A stretch of DNA of 64,000 nt, from assembly GCF_039537965.1 (NCBI RefSeq), contig NZ_BAABBM010000001.1, forward strand, positions 992,001 through 1,056,000, written 5' to 3'. The notes beneath the pieces are model-generated. The model made no database searches and had not been told where the DNA came from. It worked only from the letters and a program-made list of their open reading frames with translations. Made by a program: the position numbers and the translations under genes. The stretch comes from Sphingomonas limnosediminicola (GTDB lineage: Bacteria > Pseudomonadota > Alphaproteobacteria > Sphingomonadales > Sphingomonadaceae). Below, piece by piece: positions 43,415 to 53,255 of this stretch (position 1 is its first letter; every line of letters begins with the position of its first letter).

Positions 43415-44746
43415 TCAGACACCCTGTCGCACCATCGAGCCACCGAGCTGGACTCCCACCGGAACTCTTTTGGAGACTGCAGCCCTGGCCCGAGCGGAAA
43501 GCGAAACCACGATGCCTGAGGCAATCGCAAATACGTAATGCAAGTCAAAGTGCATGAAGACCCACTCGTAGCCCACGTGTATTGAGACGATGATCATAGA
43601 CGCACCGAAACCTGGAATGAGCTCCGACGCCTGATCGGGCCATGTGCGGCCAACAGCACGGATGGAGTATAGCAACAGGGTCGAAAGTAGAGCGACGAAG
43701 CCGCCAAGGCCGAGAAAGCCCAGCTCTGCTGCGACCAGATAATATGCACTGTGTACGGGCGCAGAACGATTTGCGTAGTTCCAAGGGACCCCTGCGCGCT
43801 CAGAGTACCCGCCTAAGTTCGCGACGAGCACATAATTATTCGCTCCTACGCCGAGCGGATGATCAGTGATCATCATCACTGCCGCGCGCTTCATGAGGGT
43901 TCGTTCCTCATTGCTAGATTGTCGATCTTGCGCTGAGCGCCGATCGAGCGCCCAGAGCATTGCGGGAAGCGATAGGACTAGCAGCACGAAAGCAGTGCCA
44001 GCTATCGCAGCTTTGCGACTGGTGCGTCGGTGCATTAGCGAAAGCGCGATTGTGAGTACCACGCCGATTCCGAACAAGCCGAGCGTTGCACGAGAACCAC
44101 CAACAATACCGCTGATTAGCCCGCCGAGCACAACCAGGCTCGGAAAAAGGAAACGGCGGCCGCCGAGAGCCCAGGAAAGCGCCGGGAAGGTCACCATGCT
44201 GGCGCTTAAGCCTAGGAAGTTGGAATGGCCTAGATTCCCGCCGGGACGCGGGTCGCCGGAAAGGTACTGCCGTGTTGCCAGTATTGACTCGTAAATAAGT
44301 CCCAGACCTGCCCCGGCAACCATTGCGAGGGGAGCTTGGGGCACTGCGGAACAAAGCCGGAATACTGCAACGAATAGGACTCCTGCCCGCATTAGCTGCC
44401 AAACATAAAACAGGGCGGGCAACTTCTGGTAGGCAACGGCCGTGGAGACAGCCACGCCCACCATCAGCAGCAAGAAAGCGAGTTTCAGCGGAAGCGGAAT
44501 GCGCGCTTTTGGTGTGGAAAAGAGCACGGCGACCGCGACCGCATCGAGCAGCGAAACTTCTATGCCCTTAACGGTGCCCTGCCACCCTGCCCACGAATAT
44601 GGTGCGGCATAGAGATGTGGAACTATGACGAACGGTAACGCGCCGATGGCGAAGGCAGCGTAGACGAGATACTTCTGATTTGACCGAAACAGGCCAATTA
44701 GCAAAGGAACCAAGATTACGAGGCCGGCAATGAATACCCATTTCAC
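43415..44746 (-). CDS. O-antigen ligase/polymerase family protein (Wzy-like)
   Basis: 443 residues with about twelve membrane helices. The large periplasmic loop holds the Wzy_C-type signature: HPLGVGANNYV, then PVHSAYYLVAAELGFLGL. Such proteins either polymerise lipid-linked repeat units or attach a polymer to lipid A. Its location among glycosyltransferases with a flippase and GumC-like co-polymerase favours the polymerase role. It lies 69 bases after a same-strand glycosyltransferase. Confidence 0.85.
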   Translation of the reverse strand: MKWVFIAGLVILVPLLIGLFRSNQKYLVYAAFAIGALPFVIVPHLYAAPYSWAGWQGTVKGIEVSLLDAVAVAVLFSTPKARIPLPLKLAFLLLMVGVAVSTAVAYQKLPALFYVWQLMRAGVLFVAVFRLCSAVPQAPLAMVAGAGLGLIYESILATRQYLSGDPRPGGNLGHSNFLGLSASMVTFPALSWALGGRRFLFPSLVVLGGLISGIVGGSRATLGLFGIGVVLTIALSLMHRRTSRKAAIAGTAFVLLVLSLPAMLWALDRRSAQDRQSSNEERTLMKRAAVMMITDHPLGVGANNYVLVANLGGYSERAGVPWNYANRSAPVHSAYYLVAAELGFLGLGGFVALLSTLLLYSIRAVGRTWPDQASELIPGFGASMIIVSIHVGYEWVFMHFDLHYVFAIASGIVVSLSARARAAVSKRVPVGVQLGGSMVRQGV

Positions 44747-44815
44747 GGACTTGTTATCCTCTGCCTGATCGCTTCCAAGCGGCCAAAAAAAAGGCTGAGC
44801 GGTGGCGAGCGTCTA

Positions 44816-45895
44816 TCACTGGAGTATATCGCCAAAAAAGTCATGATACTTGATGGCAACGGATCGCCAACCAAAGTTCAGCGCTCGCTCGCGACTCTTC
44901 ACGTTATGGACAAGACTGGGGTGAAGAGCCTGCGTTATGGCTTTAACGAGCGCATTGAGCGATCCCGAAATCGCCAAGGGTGCATCGTCGCCCAAAATCC
45001 AGCGCGTCCTAGCACAATCCCAGGCGACTACAGGTAAGCCAGTCGCAAGCGCCTCAACGTACACATTACCGAATGACTCATCGAGAGATAGATGCATGAA
45101 GAGATTTGCACATCGGTAAAGCGCTGGCATATCCGAAGCGGGAACCGTAATTTGATGGAAGCGGCCCGGCAAAAGTGTAGCGGCGAGTCTGTGAAGTTCT
45201 TCCCGTAGCGGACCATCACCAGCAACGACGAGATGAGCACCTGGGATGCGCGCCACGGCCTCGATGCCTTGGGAGACGTTCTTACTCGCAATAAGGGCGC
45301 TCACCATCAGGACCAGTGGCACCATTTCCGGTAGGCCAAAGCGGGTTCGTTCGTCAGCCCCAGGAGTGAAACGTTCGAGATCTACTCCATTCGGGATCAA
45401 CGCTGAGCGATACCGTAACCGATTACGCTCGAAGTAATCGGGGTTGATGCAGACAAGCCCGTCGCATTTGAAAAGCCGAAACTCCGCCCTGTTTGAATGC
45501 GCTGGCCAATCACCATTCTGAGTAACGAAAACGTGTTTTGGTCGCTTGCCGAACACCGGGCGTCTCAGAGCCCAGTGCGTGAATGGGAAAGCACACGTCA
45601 CTGTCACGTCGAAATCGCTCGGGCGGAACTTAGTTAACAAGCCCGGCGCGAAGGTCGCATCTTCCCAACTCTCCTGGCTTCGCAAGGCAGGGAAGTTGGG
45701 CCACCCCTGAAATCGTTCTCGCGGCAATGCGGGGACATGGATGAATCGGTACGGGTCGTTTGCTTGAACGACGCCCGACCCCATGAGGGTGACCGTATTG
45801 CCTAGCTTCGTCAGCTCCCGAGCGATCGAGGTGAAGGCAACTTCGGCGCCACGATGAACGCGATGCAGGCCCGACAATGCAAACAGGATTTTCAC
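44816..45895 (-). CDS. Glycosyltransferase family 4
   Basis: 359 residues from GTG 45895 (VKILFALSGLH). The frame is open to 46255 but the added residues overlap the divergent flippase gene and have no family similarity. The acceptor domain shows RGAEVAFTSIARELTKLG, and the donor domain shows VLMVSALIASKNVSQGIEAVA, VVAGDGPLREEL and LHLSLDESFGNVYVEALATGLPVVAWD, the EX7E-like region. It would transfer a sugar during repeat-unit assembly. Divergent promoters for it and the flippase must lie in 45896-46028. Confidence 0.9.
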   Translation of the reverse strand: MKILFALSGLHRVHRGAEVAFTSIARELTKLGNTVTLMGSGVVQANDPYRFIHVPALPRERFQGWPNFPALRSQESWEDATFAPGLLTKFRPSDFDVTVTCAFPFTHWALRRPVFGKRPKHVFVTQNGDWPAHSNRAEFRLFKCDGLVCINPDYFERNRLRYRSALIPNGVDLERFTPGADERTRFGLPEMVPLVLMVSALIASKNVSQGIEAVARIPGAHLVVAGDGPLREELHRLAATLLPGRFHQITVPASDMPALYRCANLFMHLSLDESFGNVYVEALATGLPVVAWDCARTRWILGDDAPLAISGSLNALVKAITQALHPSLVHNVKSRERALNFGWRSVAIKYHDFFGDILQ

Positions 45896-46028
45896 TTGAT
45901 CACTGCTACAGCGCCTGACCAATAGGAATCTAGGTGAATTCAGAACCGTCGTTGGCTGCCGTCCCCCCATGAGACAAGGATGCGTGCGGGGCTGCGAGAA
46001 CCGTTCAGAGGCGGATAAACAGGCAAAG

Positions 46029-47399
46029 ATGTTTCTTGGGATCTCCAAAGCAATGTTCGTAAGGCTTGCATGGGTCGCGCTCACCTTCGGGGGAGTGCAA
46101 TTCTTGCGCCTGATAAACAACGTCGTTCTTACTAGGCTGCTCGATCCAGCAGTATTCGGAATAATGGCGCTTGTTCTCGCGCTGCGCGTAGGACTCGAGC
46201 TAGTTACAGACGTCGGAGTATCGCAAAATATTATCAGCAATCCACGTGGAGACAATCCGGATTTTTATGACACCGCTTGGACGCTGCAGCTCGTGCGAAA
46301 CCTCGCGCTTGTTATCATCTGTATTGCGCTTGCCCGACCAACGGCGAGCTTTTTCCATAGCGAGCAATTGGCCAGAATTCTTCCGGTTGCCTCGATATTC
46401 TTCATTTTTTCGGGTTTGGAATCGACAAGTAGGGGACTGCTGCGCAAGCAGTTACGTATAGCGCGATTGGGCATTTTTGAGATTGCCTTAGCCGTCATTT
46501 CGTTAATCGCTCAGGTAAGTGCAGCTCTGGCGTTCCGAAACGTTTGGGCAGTTGTCATTGGTATGATGATTTCATCCGCTTCGATCATGATCGTAACTTA
46601 TTTGTATCTTCCCGGTATTCGACATCGGATCATAATTGACCGACAAAGCGCGCACGAGCTCTTCCACTTTGGGAAGTGGGTATTCTTCTCTTCGATGGTC
46701 TACTTCTTCGCTATGAACTTCGATCGTCTATATTTTGCTAAGCAGATCACTTTAGCTGAGCTCGGTGTATACGGCATTGCTCGGAATTTAGCTGACGTCG
46801 TCAGCCAACTGGTCGCTCGGGCGAGCGGATCGGTGCTCTATCCTAGCGTCGCGGCTGCAGGCCTGGAGCCTATGCAGCTCAGACAGAGGCTGTTGCGGGG
46901 CAGGAGGGTAATGCTGGCCCTAGCGGCCGCGGGAGTGGGGGTCTTTCTTTCACTTTCTCACCTAATCATTGGCTTGCTCTACGACCCGCGCTACGAGGGA
47001 GCTGCAATAATCCTCCCAATACTTTGCGTAGGCGTGTGGTTTTCAATTCTAACCTCTTGCAATGATTCAATATTGATGGGTCTTGGGCGGCCGGCGTTTC
47101 CGGCTTTCTCAAATGCAGGCAAGCTAGCAACCTATATAATTGGAATGCCGCTTGCCTTTTATTACTCTGGGTTCATCGCGGCCGTTGCAGTTATAGCTAG
47201 CGGGGAGCTAGTTAAATATGTTGTGCTTTGGGCGTTTACGCGTAGGGAACATTTTCACTTTGGCCGCGATGACCTCGTCCTGACAATTTTCTTTGGGTTG
47301 GTCGCCCTCGTAGCGCACCATATTCTTGTTATTGCGGGCCTGGGTGGCGGCGTTCAGCAGATCCACCTGAGATCATTGCTGGAAGCGGTCAGCATATGA
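46029..47399 (+). CDS. Oligosaccharide flippase (Wzx-like, MOP superfamily)
   Basis: 456 residues from ATG 46029; a second ATG at 45969 would add 20 charged residues. About 14 membrane helices. The opening FVRLAWVALTFGGVQFLRLINNVVLTRLLDP-type block (LLDPAVFGIMALV) is typical of lipid-linked polysaccharide exporters. It would move undecaprenyl-linked repeat units across the inner membrane. Base composition is more AT-rich than its neighbours, as often in Wzx genes. Its stop overlaps the start of the next gene by 4 bases, beginning a chain of five coupled genes. Confidence 0.9.
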   Translation: MFLGISKAMFVRLAWVALTFGGVQFLRLINNVVLTRLLDPAVFGIMALVLALRVGLELVTDVGVSQNIISNPRGDNPDFYDTAWTLQLVRNLALVIICIALARPTASFFHSEQLARILPVASIFFIFSGLESTSRGLLRKQLRIARLGIFEIALAVISLIAQVSAALAFRNVWAVVIGMMISSASIMIVTYLYLPGIRHRIIIDRQSAHELFHFGKWVFFSSMVYFFAMNFDRLYFAKQITLAELGVYGIARNLADVVSQLVARASGSVLYPSVAAAGLEPMQLRQRLLRGRRVMLALAAAGVGVFLSLSHLIIGLLYDPRYEGAAIILPILCVGVWFSILTSCNDSILMGLGRPAFPAFSNAGKLATYIIGMPLAFYYSGFIAAVAVIASGELVKYVVLWAFTRREHFHFGRDDLVLTIFFGLVALVAHHILVIAGLGGGVQQIHLRSLLEAVSI

Positions 47400-49120
47400 C
47401 CGAGCGCTCGCCACATCAGGAAGAACGCAACCTCCGCCCAAACGTGCGCATAGGTCTTTTATGCAACTCGGCGGAAATCGCCGCTTGGCAGGCAGAGTGC
47501 ATTCGTAACGTGCAGAGCCTTCCGTTCACGGAAATAGTCGTTCTGACCGTTGACGCGACGCCGACATCACCACCGGACTCGCTTTGGGCGAGACTCCGGC
47601 GAAAACTCTCGAACGGCCTTCTCTTCTGGCGGATGTACGAACGTTGTGTCCTAGAGAATATCCCTGCGAACAAAAGAGTCTCTCTGCCGGAGGACATCGC
47701 GAATTTACCCACCGTTCAATGCGTGCCGTTGAAGGTAGGCAAATACCGACAGAGATTTGATGACGCTTCTGTCCGCGCGCTCCGCGAGTACGACGTGGAC
47801 GTGTTGCTCCGCTTTGGGTTCGGTATCCTGACTGGTGAAATCCTGACGCTTCCTAAGTACGGACTATGGTCCTTCCACCATGGTGATCCGGAGCACTATA
47901 GGGGCGCGCCGCCAGGTTTCTGGGAAATCCATAATAAGGAACCAGTTACAGGAGTCGTCCTCCAGCGGCTGACTGAAAAACTCGACGGCGGCATTGTTCT
48001 TCACTCCGGTTGGTTCAAGACCAACATTGCGAGCTATCCTCGATCGCTCAATAGGACTCTCATGGGATCCGCGCACTTCGTAGCGCGAGCACTGATCGAC
48101 TTGCGCCGCGACCCATCCGCGCTCGTTGATCGGCCCTGCGTCGCCCTATGCGGGCAGATATATCGATACCCGCGGACTATCGCTGTTTTTGAAATGCTGA
48201 TGGTCAGCGTTCGTGCACGAGTTTTCGAACTGTGTAGATCCCTCTTTAGCCATCAGCAGTGGGCGATTGGCTTCGTCCAAAAGACTCCCGAGAAGCTGCT
48301 CGAGGAGGCCGGAGAGGCCGCAACACCGATCCAAGGCGTAAGCTGGCTTCCGGAGCCTGCGGGTCGGTTCCTAGCGGACCCTTTCGCCGTAGATGGCGAC
48401 TCTGGCGTGATCCTCGCCGAAGAATTCGATTGGAAGACGGGTCGAGGGCACATAGCGTCCATCAGGTCCGACATAAGTGACCCTATCGATTCACGGTCGG
48501 CGGTTCGAGAGGACTTTCACTTATCGTATCCGTACACGTTTGAGCATCAGGGGGAAATCTACTGCGTCCCTGAAAGCGCTGAGAACAACGAAGTCGCCCT
48601 TTATATTTTGAACCAATCAACAGGGACCTGGGTCAAGCACAAATCTCTTCTATCCGGCTGCGCGGTGCTCGATCCGACCATCTTCTCACATGAAGGCCGT
48701 TGGTGGTTGTTTTGTACAAAGTCAGGAGCGGGAGCAAACGAGGCGCTTTACGCCTGGCATGCTGAAGACCCTTTGGGAGATTGGCATCCTCATACTGCCA
48801 ATCCGCTAAAAGTAGACGTGCGTAGCGCTCGTCCCGCAGGGCGACCGTTTGTGCATGACGGGCACCTAATCCGCCCGGCTCAAGACTGTTCCACGGGATA
48901 CGGCAATGGGATCTGCTTCAACCGGATTACAAGGATTACGACCGACGAGTTTGCAGAAAACTTTGCCGGCCTCCTACTTCCTGAGACAGGCACTTATGGG
49001 CGTGGTCTCCACACTATTTGCGCAGCGGGACCAAGGAGTATCGTGGACGGAGCTCGATCGGTATTCATCGGAGCCGAATTTTGCAGAGTATTGCGCAAGA
49101 AGTTCGGCGGAAGTGTTTGA
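47396..49120 (+). CDS. Formyltransferase-like domain fused to GINT1-like beta-propeller
   Basis: 574 residues with two parts. Residues about 15-270 resemble methionyl-tRNA/sugar N-formyltransferases: YDVDVLLRFGFGILTGEIL, then WSFHHGDPEHYRGAPPGFWE and LTEKLDGGIVLHSG. The catalytic His and Asp of the family are kept, but the Asn of the NxH motif is Ser. Residues about 300-560 form a five-bladed propeller: FLADPFAVDGD, ILAEEFDWKTGRGHIASI, HLSYPYTFEHQGEIYCVPES and VLDPTIFSHEGRWWLF. This matches the N-terminal region of GIPC/inositolphosphorylceramide glucosamine transferases. The gene lies in a glycan operon, so N-formylation of an amino sugar is the best guess. Confidence 0.8.
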   Translation: MTERSPHQEERNLRPNVRIGLLCNSAEIAAWQAECIRNVQSLPFTEIVVLTVDATPTSPPDSLWARLRRKLSNGLLFWRMYERCVLENIPANKRVSLPEDIANLPTVQCVPLKVGKYRQRFDDASVRALREYDVDVLLRFGFGILTGEILTLPKYGLWSFHHGDPEHYRGAPPGFWEIHNKEPVTGVVLQRLTEKLDGGIVLHSGWFKTNIASYPRSLNRTLMGSAHFVARALIDLRRDPSALVDRPCVALCGQIYRYPRTIAVFEMLMVSVRARVFELCRSLFSHQQWAIGFVQKTPEKLLEEAGEAATPIQGVSWLPEPAGRFLADPFAVDGDSGVILAEEFDWKTGRGHIASIRSDISDPIDSRSAVREDFHLSYPYTFEHQGEIYCVPESAENNEVALYILNQSTGTWVKHKSLLSGCAVLDPTIFSHEGRWWLFCTKSGAGANEALYAWHAEDPLGDWHPHTANPLKVDVRSARPAGRPFVHDGHLIRPAQDCSTGYGNGICFNRITRITTDEFAENFAGLLLPETGTYGRGLHTICAAGPRSIVDGARSVFIGAEFCRVLRKKFGGSV

Positions 49121-50136
49121 TGCACCAATGTGATGCAGCTGAAGTCGCGATCGTCGTGATCGGACGAAATGAGGGAGAGCGGCTTGGACTGTGCCTCAAC
49201 TCGGCGGTGAAAGTCTCAAGCAAGGTCGTTTACTCTGACTCCGGTTCCTCGGACGGTAGTCAGGATCTCGCCCGCTCACTTGGCGTCGCGGTCGTGGAAG
49301 TGCCCGGCTCCGCACCCATGAACGCCGCGCGAGGCCGAAACGTAGGCCTAGCTTACGTTCGAGCGCACTTCCCCGATGCTCGTTTCGTCCAATTTCTTGA
49401 CGGCGATTGCGTTCTGGAGCGGGATTGGGTCCGATGTGGACTAGAATTCTTAGTGTCGCACCCGAAAGCTGCGATCGCTTGTGGACGCAGGTTTGAAGCC
49501 CATGCCGACGCCTCTTTGTATAACAGGCTCGCAGACGAAGAGTGGTGCACCCCTATAGGGATGGCCGACGCATGCGGAGGTGACTCGCTCGTCAGGCTTG
49601 CCGCAATCGACGAGGTTGGACCCTTCAATCCTCGACTAATGGCAAGTGAAGAGCCTGAATTGGCCGCCCGACTGCGAAATGCAGGCTGGCAAATCTGGCG
49701 GCTCGATGCGGCCATGTGTGAACATGACGCGCGCATTCTCACTTTTGCACAGTGGTGGCGCCGAACGACGCGATCCGGTTACGGCTATGCGCAGGCGTGG
49801 GCGGCCACGAGAAACATCCCCGAGCAAGTGAACGTAAAGCTCTTGAGAAGCTCTATCGCTTGGGTGCTCGTATTACCCGCCGTTACCGCCATTCTCGCAG
49901 TAAGCTCCCGCAGCCTAATGACGCTGCTGCTTTTACCACTTCTGTATAGCGCGCAAATCTTGCGCATGGCGGCGCGCCGGCCGGATCGAACCGGCTTCGG
50001 ATTGAAGGCCAGCGCCATGCTAATGCTAGCCAAGGTCCCAGAATTGATCGGAGCTGCACGTTTCGTCGTGTTGCGGCGGCGCTCTTCGATGATTGAGTAT
50101 AAGGGTTTAGTGCCACGCGGACCGGGCAATGACTGA
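49120..50136 (+). CDS. Glycosyltransferase family 2
   Basis: 338 residues from ATG 49120, which shares one base with the previous stop (TGATG); the open frame to 49018 is not used. GT-A fold: VAIVVIGRNEGERLGLCLNS, VVYSDSGSSDGSQDLA, RFVQFLDGDCVLE (DGD is the metal-binding motif), and a later WWRRTTRSGYGYAQ. Two C-terminal membrane segments (SIAWVLVLPAVTAILAVSS and LMTLLLLPLLYSAQIL) anchor it. Donor and acceptor are unknown. It overlaps the next gene by 8 bases. Confidence 0.92.
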   Translation: MHQCDAAEVAIVVIGRNEGERLGLCLNSAVKVSSKVVYSDSGSSDGSQDLARSLGVAVVEVPGSAPMNAARGRNVGLAYVRAHFPDARFVQFLDGDCVLERDWVRCGLEFLVSHPKAAIACGRRFEAHADASLYNRLADEEWCTPIGMADACGGDSLVRLAAIDEVGPFNPRLMASEEPELAARLRNAGWQIWRLDAAMCEHDARILTFAQWWRRTTRSGYGYAQAWAATRNIPEQVNVKLLRSSIAWVLVLPAVTAILAVSSRSLMTLLLLPLLYSAQILRMAARRPDRTGFGLKASAMLMLAKVPELIGAARFVVLRRRSSMIEYKGLVPRGPGND

Positions 50137-51349
50137 TCGCGGCGTACGCATAGGGTACCTCACATCTCAGTACCCCGCCACCTCGCACACCTTTATCAGT
50201 CGGGAAGTGGCGGCTTTGCGGAAATTGGGCGTGCCGCTGGAAACCTTTAGTGTACGCCCGCCACTGCCCGACGAAATGCGCGACGAGAAACTCCGGAGCG
50301 AAGCGGAGGCAACCTTCACAATATTTAACCAACGCGCAACCGGCATCATGGCCGCTCAGCTAGCAATGGCTCTCACAAATCCCGTTGAGGTCTCGCGCAC
50401 GTTGGTTCGTGCTCTTCGGCATCGTCCCCCCGGGGTGAGAGGTTTCGCTCTGGCCTTCGTCTATTTTGCGGAAGCGCTTGTGCTCGCTAGGGAGTTGCGG
50501 CGTCAAAAGATCACTCATCTTCATAATCATTTCGCAAATGCCGGCGCAATCGTCGGGATGCTTGCATCACGGTTACTTCAGATACCGTGGAGCTTCACCA
50601 TGCACGGGATTTCCGAAACTGATTATCCCGCTGGGCTGATGCTCGGCAGGAAGATCGAAGCTGCAGAATTCGTAGCCTGTGTTTCTTACTTTGGCAGGGC
50701 ACAGGCCATGCGGGTAGTCGAGCCTGACCAGTGGCCAAAGCTTCTGATAGTCCGCTGTGGACTCGACCTCACTGTTTTGCCTCGCCGCCGGCCGAGGGGA
50801 CCTGTCGTCCGTCTGATATCAGTTGGGAGGCTTTCGCCTGAGAAGGGCCAGGCAGGATTACTCGCTGCGTTCAGCGAGGCGCGACGCGACTATCCTAATC
50901 TTAAACTGGAAATAGTTGGTGATGGTCCGGATCTCGACAAGCTTCAGCAGCTCGCGGCAGATTTGAATCTCACTCAGTCAGTAACTTTTGCTGGCCGATG
51001 CGGGGAGCAGCAAACGTTAGAGCGCATAGTGAATGCAGATTGCCTTGTCCTGACAAGCTTTATGGAAGGATTACCCGTCGTGCTCATGGAGGCGATGGCC
51101 CTTGGCACACCTGTCATCGCGAGCCGGATCGCGGGTATTCCCGAATTGATCGAACATGGTGAGTCGGGCCTGCTCTTTACGCCTTCCGACTGGCATGACC
51201 TCGCCAATTGTATCCGCGGACTGACCCGCGACGACGCGCTTCGCAGCCGAGTAGCTGCCCAAGCGCGCGTTGTGGTGGAGCGCGAGTTTGATATCGAACA
51301 ATCGGCCAGAACTCTCGCGGCGATCTTCTTGAACGAGCGCGTTCGATGA
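50129..51349 (+). CDS. Glycosyltransferase family 4 (colanic-acid type, WcaL-like)
   Basis: 406 residues. N-terminal SQYPATSHTFISREVAALRKLG is characteristic of the WcaL/AmsK branch, followed by HLHNHFANAGAIVGM and FTMHGISETDYP. The donor domain has LISVGRLSPEKGQAGLLAAF, EIVGDGPDLDKL and SFMEGLPVVLMEAMALGTPVIAS with the conserved glutamates. It would add a sugar to the lipid-linked repeat unit. It is coupled to both neighbours by overlaps of 8 and 4 bases. Confidence 0.93.
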   Translation: MTDRGVRIGYLTSQYPATSHTFISREVAALRKLGVPLETFSVRPPLPDEMRDEKLRSEAEATFTIFNQRATGIMAAQLAMALTNPVEVSRTLVRALRHRPPGVRGFALAFVYFAEALVLARELRRQKITHLHNHFANAGAIVGMLASRLLQIPWSFTMHGISETDYPAGLMLGRKIEAAEFVACVSYFGRAQAMRVVEPDQWPKLLIVRCGLDLTVLPRRRPRGPVVRLISVGRLSPEKGQAGLLAAFSEARRDYPNLKLEIVGDGPDLDKLQQLAADLNLTQSVTFAGRCGEQQTLERIVNADCLVLTSFMEGLPVVLMEAMALGTPVIASRIAGIPELIEHGESGLLFTPSDWHDLANCIRGLTRDDALRSRVAAQARVVVEREFDIEQSARTLAAIFLNERVR

Positions 51350-52086
51350 CTGTATTTCAGCGCTTTGACCGTATCCGGATAATCAATCTGGCCTCGCGCC
51401 GAGACCGTCGCGCGCAAATGACAGGTGAGCTTCGTAGACTTGGCCTCGACCGCGACACCCGCGTTCAATTCGTTGATGGGATAATCGTCGACGACAAGAG
51501 GCCATTCCGGGCGCCGGGGGAGAAGGGCGTGTTTCTCGCGCACCTTTCCATCCTCACGGATGCGGCCGCGGCAGGCGAGAGCGTGCTGATCTTAGAGGAC
51601 GATGTGGATTTCACCCCCGCTGCCCGCGAATGGGAGCCTTCGCCCGATTGCGATGTCTGCTACGGCGGTTACAATGCGATCAATCCGGACAGCCTTGAGG
51701 ACAGCGACATCTATGGAGCGCATTGCATGGGGTTCAGTGCGCGAGCCGTCAAAGAACTTGTCCCCTTCCTGACCGGTCTTCTGAAACATCCGTCGCCGCC
51801 ACCCATCGATGGCGCTTATGTCTGGTTCCGTCGTCAACGTGAAGGTTTCAGCACGGAATTCGCGACACCCATTGTTGCGGTTCAGCGCCCTTCCCGCTCC
51901 GACATCACGCCAAGTCATCGGCTCGACTTCGTCCCAAATTTCGCCAGACCTATGGGATTGCTAAGAGGCTTCAAACGCGAATTGCGACGAGGCCGGCTAA
52001 CCTTTGGACTTCCCGAGGCAATAGTCGTGGCAGTAATCGGAGTTGGAATCACCATTGCCGCGGCGTGGCACTACTCGGGACGTTAA
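51346..52086 (+). CDS. Glycosyltransferase family 25, C-terminally anchored
   Basis: 246 residues. The family signature IRIINLASRRDRRAQM opens the protein; FLAHLSILTDAAAAGESVLILEDDVDF contains the acidic ExDD motif. GT25 proteins transfer galactose or related sugars in lipopolysaccharide synthesis. An unusual C-terminal helix (AIVVAVIGVGITIAAAWHY) should tether it to the membrane. It starts with a 4-base ATGA overlap and ends with a TTAA shared with the stop of the convergent gene. Confidence 0.9.
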   Translation: MTVFQRFDRIRIINLASRRDRRAQMTGELRRLGLDRDTRVQFVDGIIVDDKRPFRAPGEKGVFLAHLSILTDAAAAGESVLILEDDVDFTPAAREWEPSPDCDVCYGGYNAINPDSLEDSDIYGAHCMGFSARAVKELVPFLTGLLKHPSPPPIDGAYVWFRRQREGFSTEFATPIVAVQRPSRSDITPSHRLDFVPNFARPMGLLRGFKRELRRGRLTFGLPEAIVVAVIGVGITIAAAWHYSGR

Positions 52087-53255
52087 CGGCCCGTGCGCAG
52101 CCATTCGACGGGTGCGCCACGGCGAGCAAGGCCCAGGTAAAGCGGAACCTTCCACAGCACGTAAAGAGGTAGGCGTAGTAGTGTTGTACCCGACAAGTAG
52201 CTACGCCCCTCAAGCGCCCACGCGATTGTGAGAACAGTCAATGCGAGGATACCTACCACCAGTTGGACCAACAGCGGCCACGCGTCGCCACCCGCGAATA
52301 CCGCTGCACCTCCGAGGATTCCGGCGGCGAAGTTGAGCAAAACGAGCAACGCCAAGGGCGGAACGCTCAGGTCTAGCGCCGCCGCGATTCCGCGAAGGTC
52401 GCCCCGCGCTACGCTTCTCGCAATCGTGCGTGGCACCGTCCGCACCGACGTCGCCAGATAGCCGCCCTCCCATCGTCGTCGCTGAACAAGTGTCCCCGCC
52501 TCCGACGCCGCAGCGCTCCAGACTGTGGCAGCCTCAACTAACACTGGCGGTACCCGCTGAGTGGCGAGTTCAAGCCCCAGTGCCAGATCCTCTACGATGT
52601 TATCACCGCCAAGGTTGGCGGTCTCGAATAACCGCCAAGGCAAAGCCATGCCGGTCCCCGTCAAATGTGCTCTGCCGGCAAGGCGCTGCAGGCCGCGTTG
52701 TCGGATGAGGTTCTTGACCATGAACGCGAAACTGGAAATCTGAACCATCGGCGGCGCGTTGCGGTCCGGCGCAAGAAGATTAACCGCCTGGCAGGCCCGC
52801 CCAGTTGATCTCGCCGCGGCAGAAAGACCTTGCAGGCTTTCGCCGTCCATTCTGCAGTCTGCATCGAGCACAATGATGATCTGAGGTGGGTTGTGGCGAA
52901 GCTGCTCGCGAGCTGCGCAAAGAGCAAATCCCTTCCCCCGTCGATTAGGATCCTGTCGGACCACGACCCGAGCACCAGCTGAAAGTGCAAGGGCGGCCGT
53001 TTTATCAGTGCAATTGTCGGCGACGACCAAGATCGGAAAACGACCGCTGGCGCCGGTGATGATCTGCGTTACCGTATCGCAGATCAATGCCCCTTCATCG
53101 TGAGCCGGAATGACAATCGTTGCCGAACAATCTTCTAGGACTGGATAGCTGCCTCCGAGGCGCTGAAGGCCTGCAAATAGCTCCACTGCGAAAAACCCAG
53201 TGACGAGCACCAGGGGGGCCAAAATGAGGGCAGAAAGCAAAGTGAGGATGTTCAA
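52083..53255 (-). CDS. Membrane glycosyltransferase family 2
   Basis: 390 residues. One N-terminal helix (TLLSALILAPLVLVTGFFAVELF) precedes a GT-A domain with TIVIPAHDEGALI, VVADNCTDKT and VLDADCRMD, then QRRRWEGGYLATSV (QxxRW motif of processive enzymes). Three C-terminal helices follow. The plan resembles polymer-forming or polyprenyl-linked glucosyltransferases. It is transcribed toward the GT25 gene, sharing the TTAA stop palindrome, and away from the exosortase gene. Confidence 0.9.
   Translation of the reverse strand: MNILTLLSALILAPLVLVTGFFAVELFAGLQRLGGSYPVLEDCSATIVIPAHDEGALICDTVTQIITGASGRFPILVVADNCTDKTAALALSAGARVVVRQDPNRRGKGFALCAAREQLRHNPPQIIIVLDADCRMDGESLQGLSAAARSTGRACQAVNLLAPDRNAPPMVQISSFAFMVKNLIRQRGLQRLAGRAHLTGTGMALPWRLFETANLGGDNIVEDLALGLELATQRVPPVLVEAATVWSAAASEAGTLVQRRRWEGGYLATSVRTVPRTIARSVARGDLRGIAAALDLSVPPLALLVLLNFAAGILGGAAVFAGGDAWPLLVQLVVGILALTVLTIAWALEGRSYLSGTTLLRLPLYVLWKVPLYLGLARRGAPVEWLRTGR

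Noticed and set aside
44747-44815. A run of eight A at about 44787 as a terminator
   Set aside because: On either strand the T or A run is not preceded by a proper stem in the right order.
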